A DNA stretch of 6,024 bases from Bradyrhizobiaceae bacterium (GTDB taxonomy: Bacteria; Pseudomonadota; Alphaproteobacteria; Rhizobiales; Xanthobacteraceae): assembly GCA_016793685.1 (NCBI GenBank), contig JAEULX010000107.1, positions 1 to 6,024 of the forward strand, written 5' to 3'. Positions 5,105 to 6,024 of this stretch are shown here, in pieces. The position numbers were made by a program, and so were the translations under genes. Position 1 is the stretch's first letter. Each line of letters opens with the position of its first letter. The notes under the pieces are model-generated. The model was not told the DNA's origin, made no database searches, and saw nothing but the letters and a program-made list of their open reading frames with translations.

Positions 5105-6024
5105 TCAGGAGCTGCCGATCAGGATTCCGGCGAGGAACACCAGCACGCCGCCCAGCGCCACCTGGAAGGTGGCCGAGAGGAGCGGCGTGTCCATGTAGCG
5201 ATAGCGGATATAGGAGATCGCCGCGAGTTCAAGAATCACGACGACGAAAGCGGCGGCGGTCGCGGTGAAAAACTCCGGAATGAGGTAGGGCAGGGTGTGC
5301 CCGAGCCCGCCGACCGTCGTCATCAGCCCGCACACGCCGCCGCGCAGCCAGGGCGAGCCGCGGCCGGTGAGCGAGCCGTCGTCGGAGAGCGCTTCGGCGA
5401 AGCCCATGGAGATGCCGGCGCCGACCGAGGCGGCAAGACCGACCAGAAACGTCGCCCAGGTGTCGTGAGTGGCGAACGCCGCCGCAAACAAGGGTGCGAG
5501 CGTCGAGACCGAGCCGTCCATCAGGCCCGCGAGCCCCGGCTGGACGTATTGCAGGACGAACATCCGCCGCGCGGTCTCGTCCTCCTTGGCGCGCGCGGCG
5601 GGCGTGAGGATGCGGCCTTCCAGCGCTCCCGCGAGCTTCTCGTGTCCTTCCTCGGCTTCCGCGAGCCGCATCAGCAAGTCGCGCACCGCGTGGTCGCTCG
5701 TCCGCTCGGCGGCCTTGCGATAGAAACGGGCGTTCTCGTATTCGACGGTCTCGGCGAATTTGCGCACCTGTTCGAGCCCGAGCGGCCGCACCAGCCAGAC
5801 CGGGCGATGCCGCACAAAGCCTTTCACATCCTGCCGGCGGATAAGCGGAACATAGTCCCCGAATTTCTTGCGATAGAGGTCGAGCAATCGGCCGTGATGC
5901 CGGAGTTCCTCGTCCGCCATGCGGTCGAACATCTCGGCGGAGGTCGGATATTCCTCGCGCAACCCCTCCGCGATGTCGCGATAAATGCGGTTGTCCTCGT
6001 CTTCGCTGCTGATGGCGAGGGCGA
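5105..6024 (-). CDS. mbfA: MbfA-like ferritin-like (erythrin)-VIT1 fusion, iron/manganese membrane transporter (5' end outside window)
   Basis: About 305 residues are visible, and the frame remains open through the right edge (codons from 6022). The TTG at 5960-5962 is not the start, because recognisable domain sequence (ALAISSEDEDNRIYRDIAEG) lies before it. The N-terminal part is a ferritin-like diiron four-helix domain. Candidate ligands, in visible numbering, are E7 or E9, E39 and H42 of EELRH, E94 or E96, and E124 and H127 of EEGH. The C-terminal part is a VIT1/CCC1 domain with about five membrane segments from residue 160 to the end, including conserved GLMDGSVSTL and GISMGFAEALSDDG blocks. 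MbfA of Bradyrhizobium and Agrobacterium exports iron from the cytoplasm and is repressed by Irr under low iron. The promoter and any Irr box would lie outside this window. The metallophosphoesterase follows 18 nt downstream. Confidence 0.88.
   Translation of the reverse strand, partial: ALAISSEDEDNRIYRDIAEGLREEYPTSAEMFDRMADEELRHHGRLLDLYRKKFGDYVPLIRRQDVKGFVRHRPVWLVRPLGLEQVRKFAETVEYENARFYRKAAERTSDHAVRDLLMRLAEAEEGHEKLAGALEGRILTPAARAKEDETARRMFVLQYVQPGLAGLMDGSVSTLAPLFAAAFATHDTWATFLVGLAASVGAGISMGFAEALSDDGSLTGRGSPWLRGGVCGLMTTVGGLGHTLPYLIPEFFTATAAAFVVVILELAAISYIRYRYMDTPLLSATFQVALGGVLVFLAGILIGSS

Noticed and set aside
5960..5962. TTG as start of the MbfA-like protein
   Set aside because: Conserved ferritin-like sequence continues in frame upstream to the window edge.

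Overview
This GC-rich window (chromosomal in style, every gene compactly coded) looks like an alphaproteobacterium of the order Hyphomicrobiales (Rhizobiales). Three things point there: a UreG tail followed by a gamma-glutamylcyclotransferase-like gene, an extragenic palindromic repeat of a type I recall from Bradyrhizobium-like genomes, and an MbfA-type ferritin-like/VIT1 membrane protein, which is best known from that order. Genus cannot be decided from the sequence alone.

Layout, left to right. On the plus strand, 1-135 is the 3' end of ureG (urease nickel-insertion GTPase). A spacer carrying an extragenic repeat (about 191-286) follows, then a GGCT/AIG2-like gene (309-719), a strong hairpin-forming sequence (722-757), and a DUF4336 protein with a metallo-beta-lactamase-like pattern that starts at a GTG codon (802-1548). 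Only 12 nt separate this from a convergent minus-strand block. Read in transcription order from the right edge, that block is an MbfA-like iron exporter/ferritin-like fusion (5' end outside the window), a calcineurin-type metallophosphoesterase (4151-5086), a promoter/operator-like region (about 4000-4113), an HTH-like/SAM-methyltransferase fusion (2516-3946), and a divergent MetF-type methylenetetrahydrofolate reductase (1561-2490).

How the genes may work together. The minus-strand block falls into two likely transcription units. The first couples iron/manganese handling (MbfA-like) with a phosphoesterase 18 nt downstream. The second is a tight pair (25 nt gap) joining a methyltransferase to a folate-linked C1 enzyme. 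It sits behind a cluster of GTGGGA/TCCCAC repeats just upstream of a plausible sigma-70 promoter. This second unit is the most interesting part of the window: a methyltransferase with an N-terminal helix-turn-helix-like segment, a neighbouring reductase lacking the usual FEFFPP signature, and a striking putative operator. Its substrate and true function are not evident from the sequence.

No tRNA, rRNA, CRISPR array, insertion sequence or phage gene was seen. No gene-free stretch exceeds 300 bases; the longest are 3947-4150 (204 nt) and 136-308 (173 nt), both described below.
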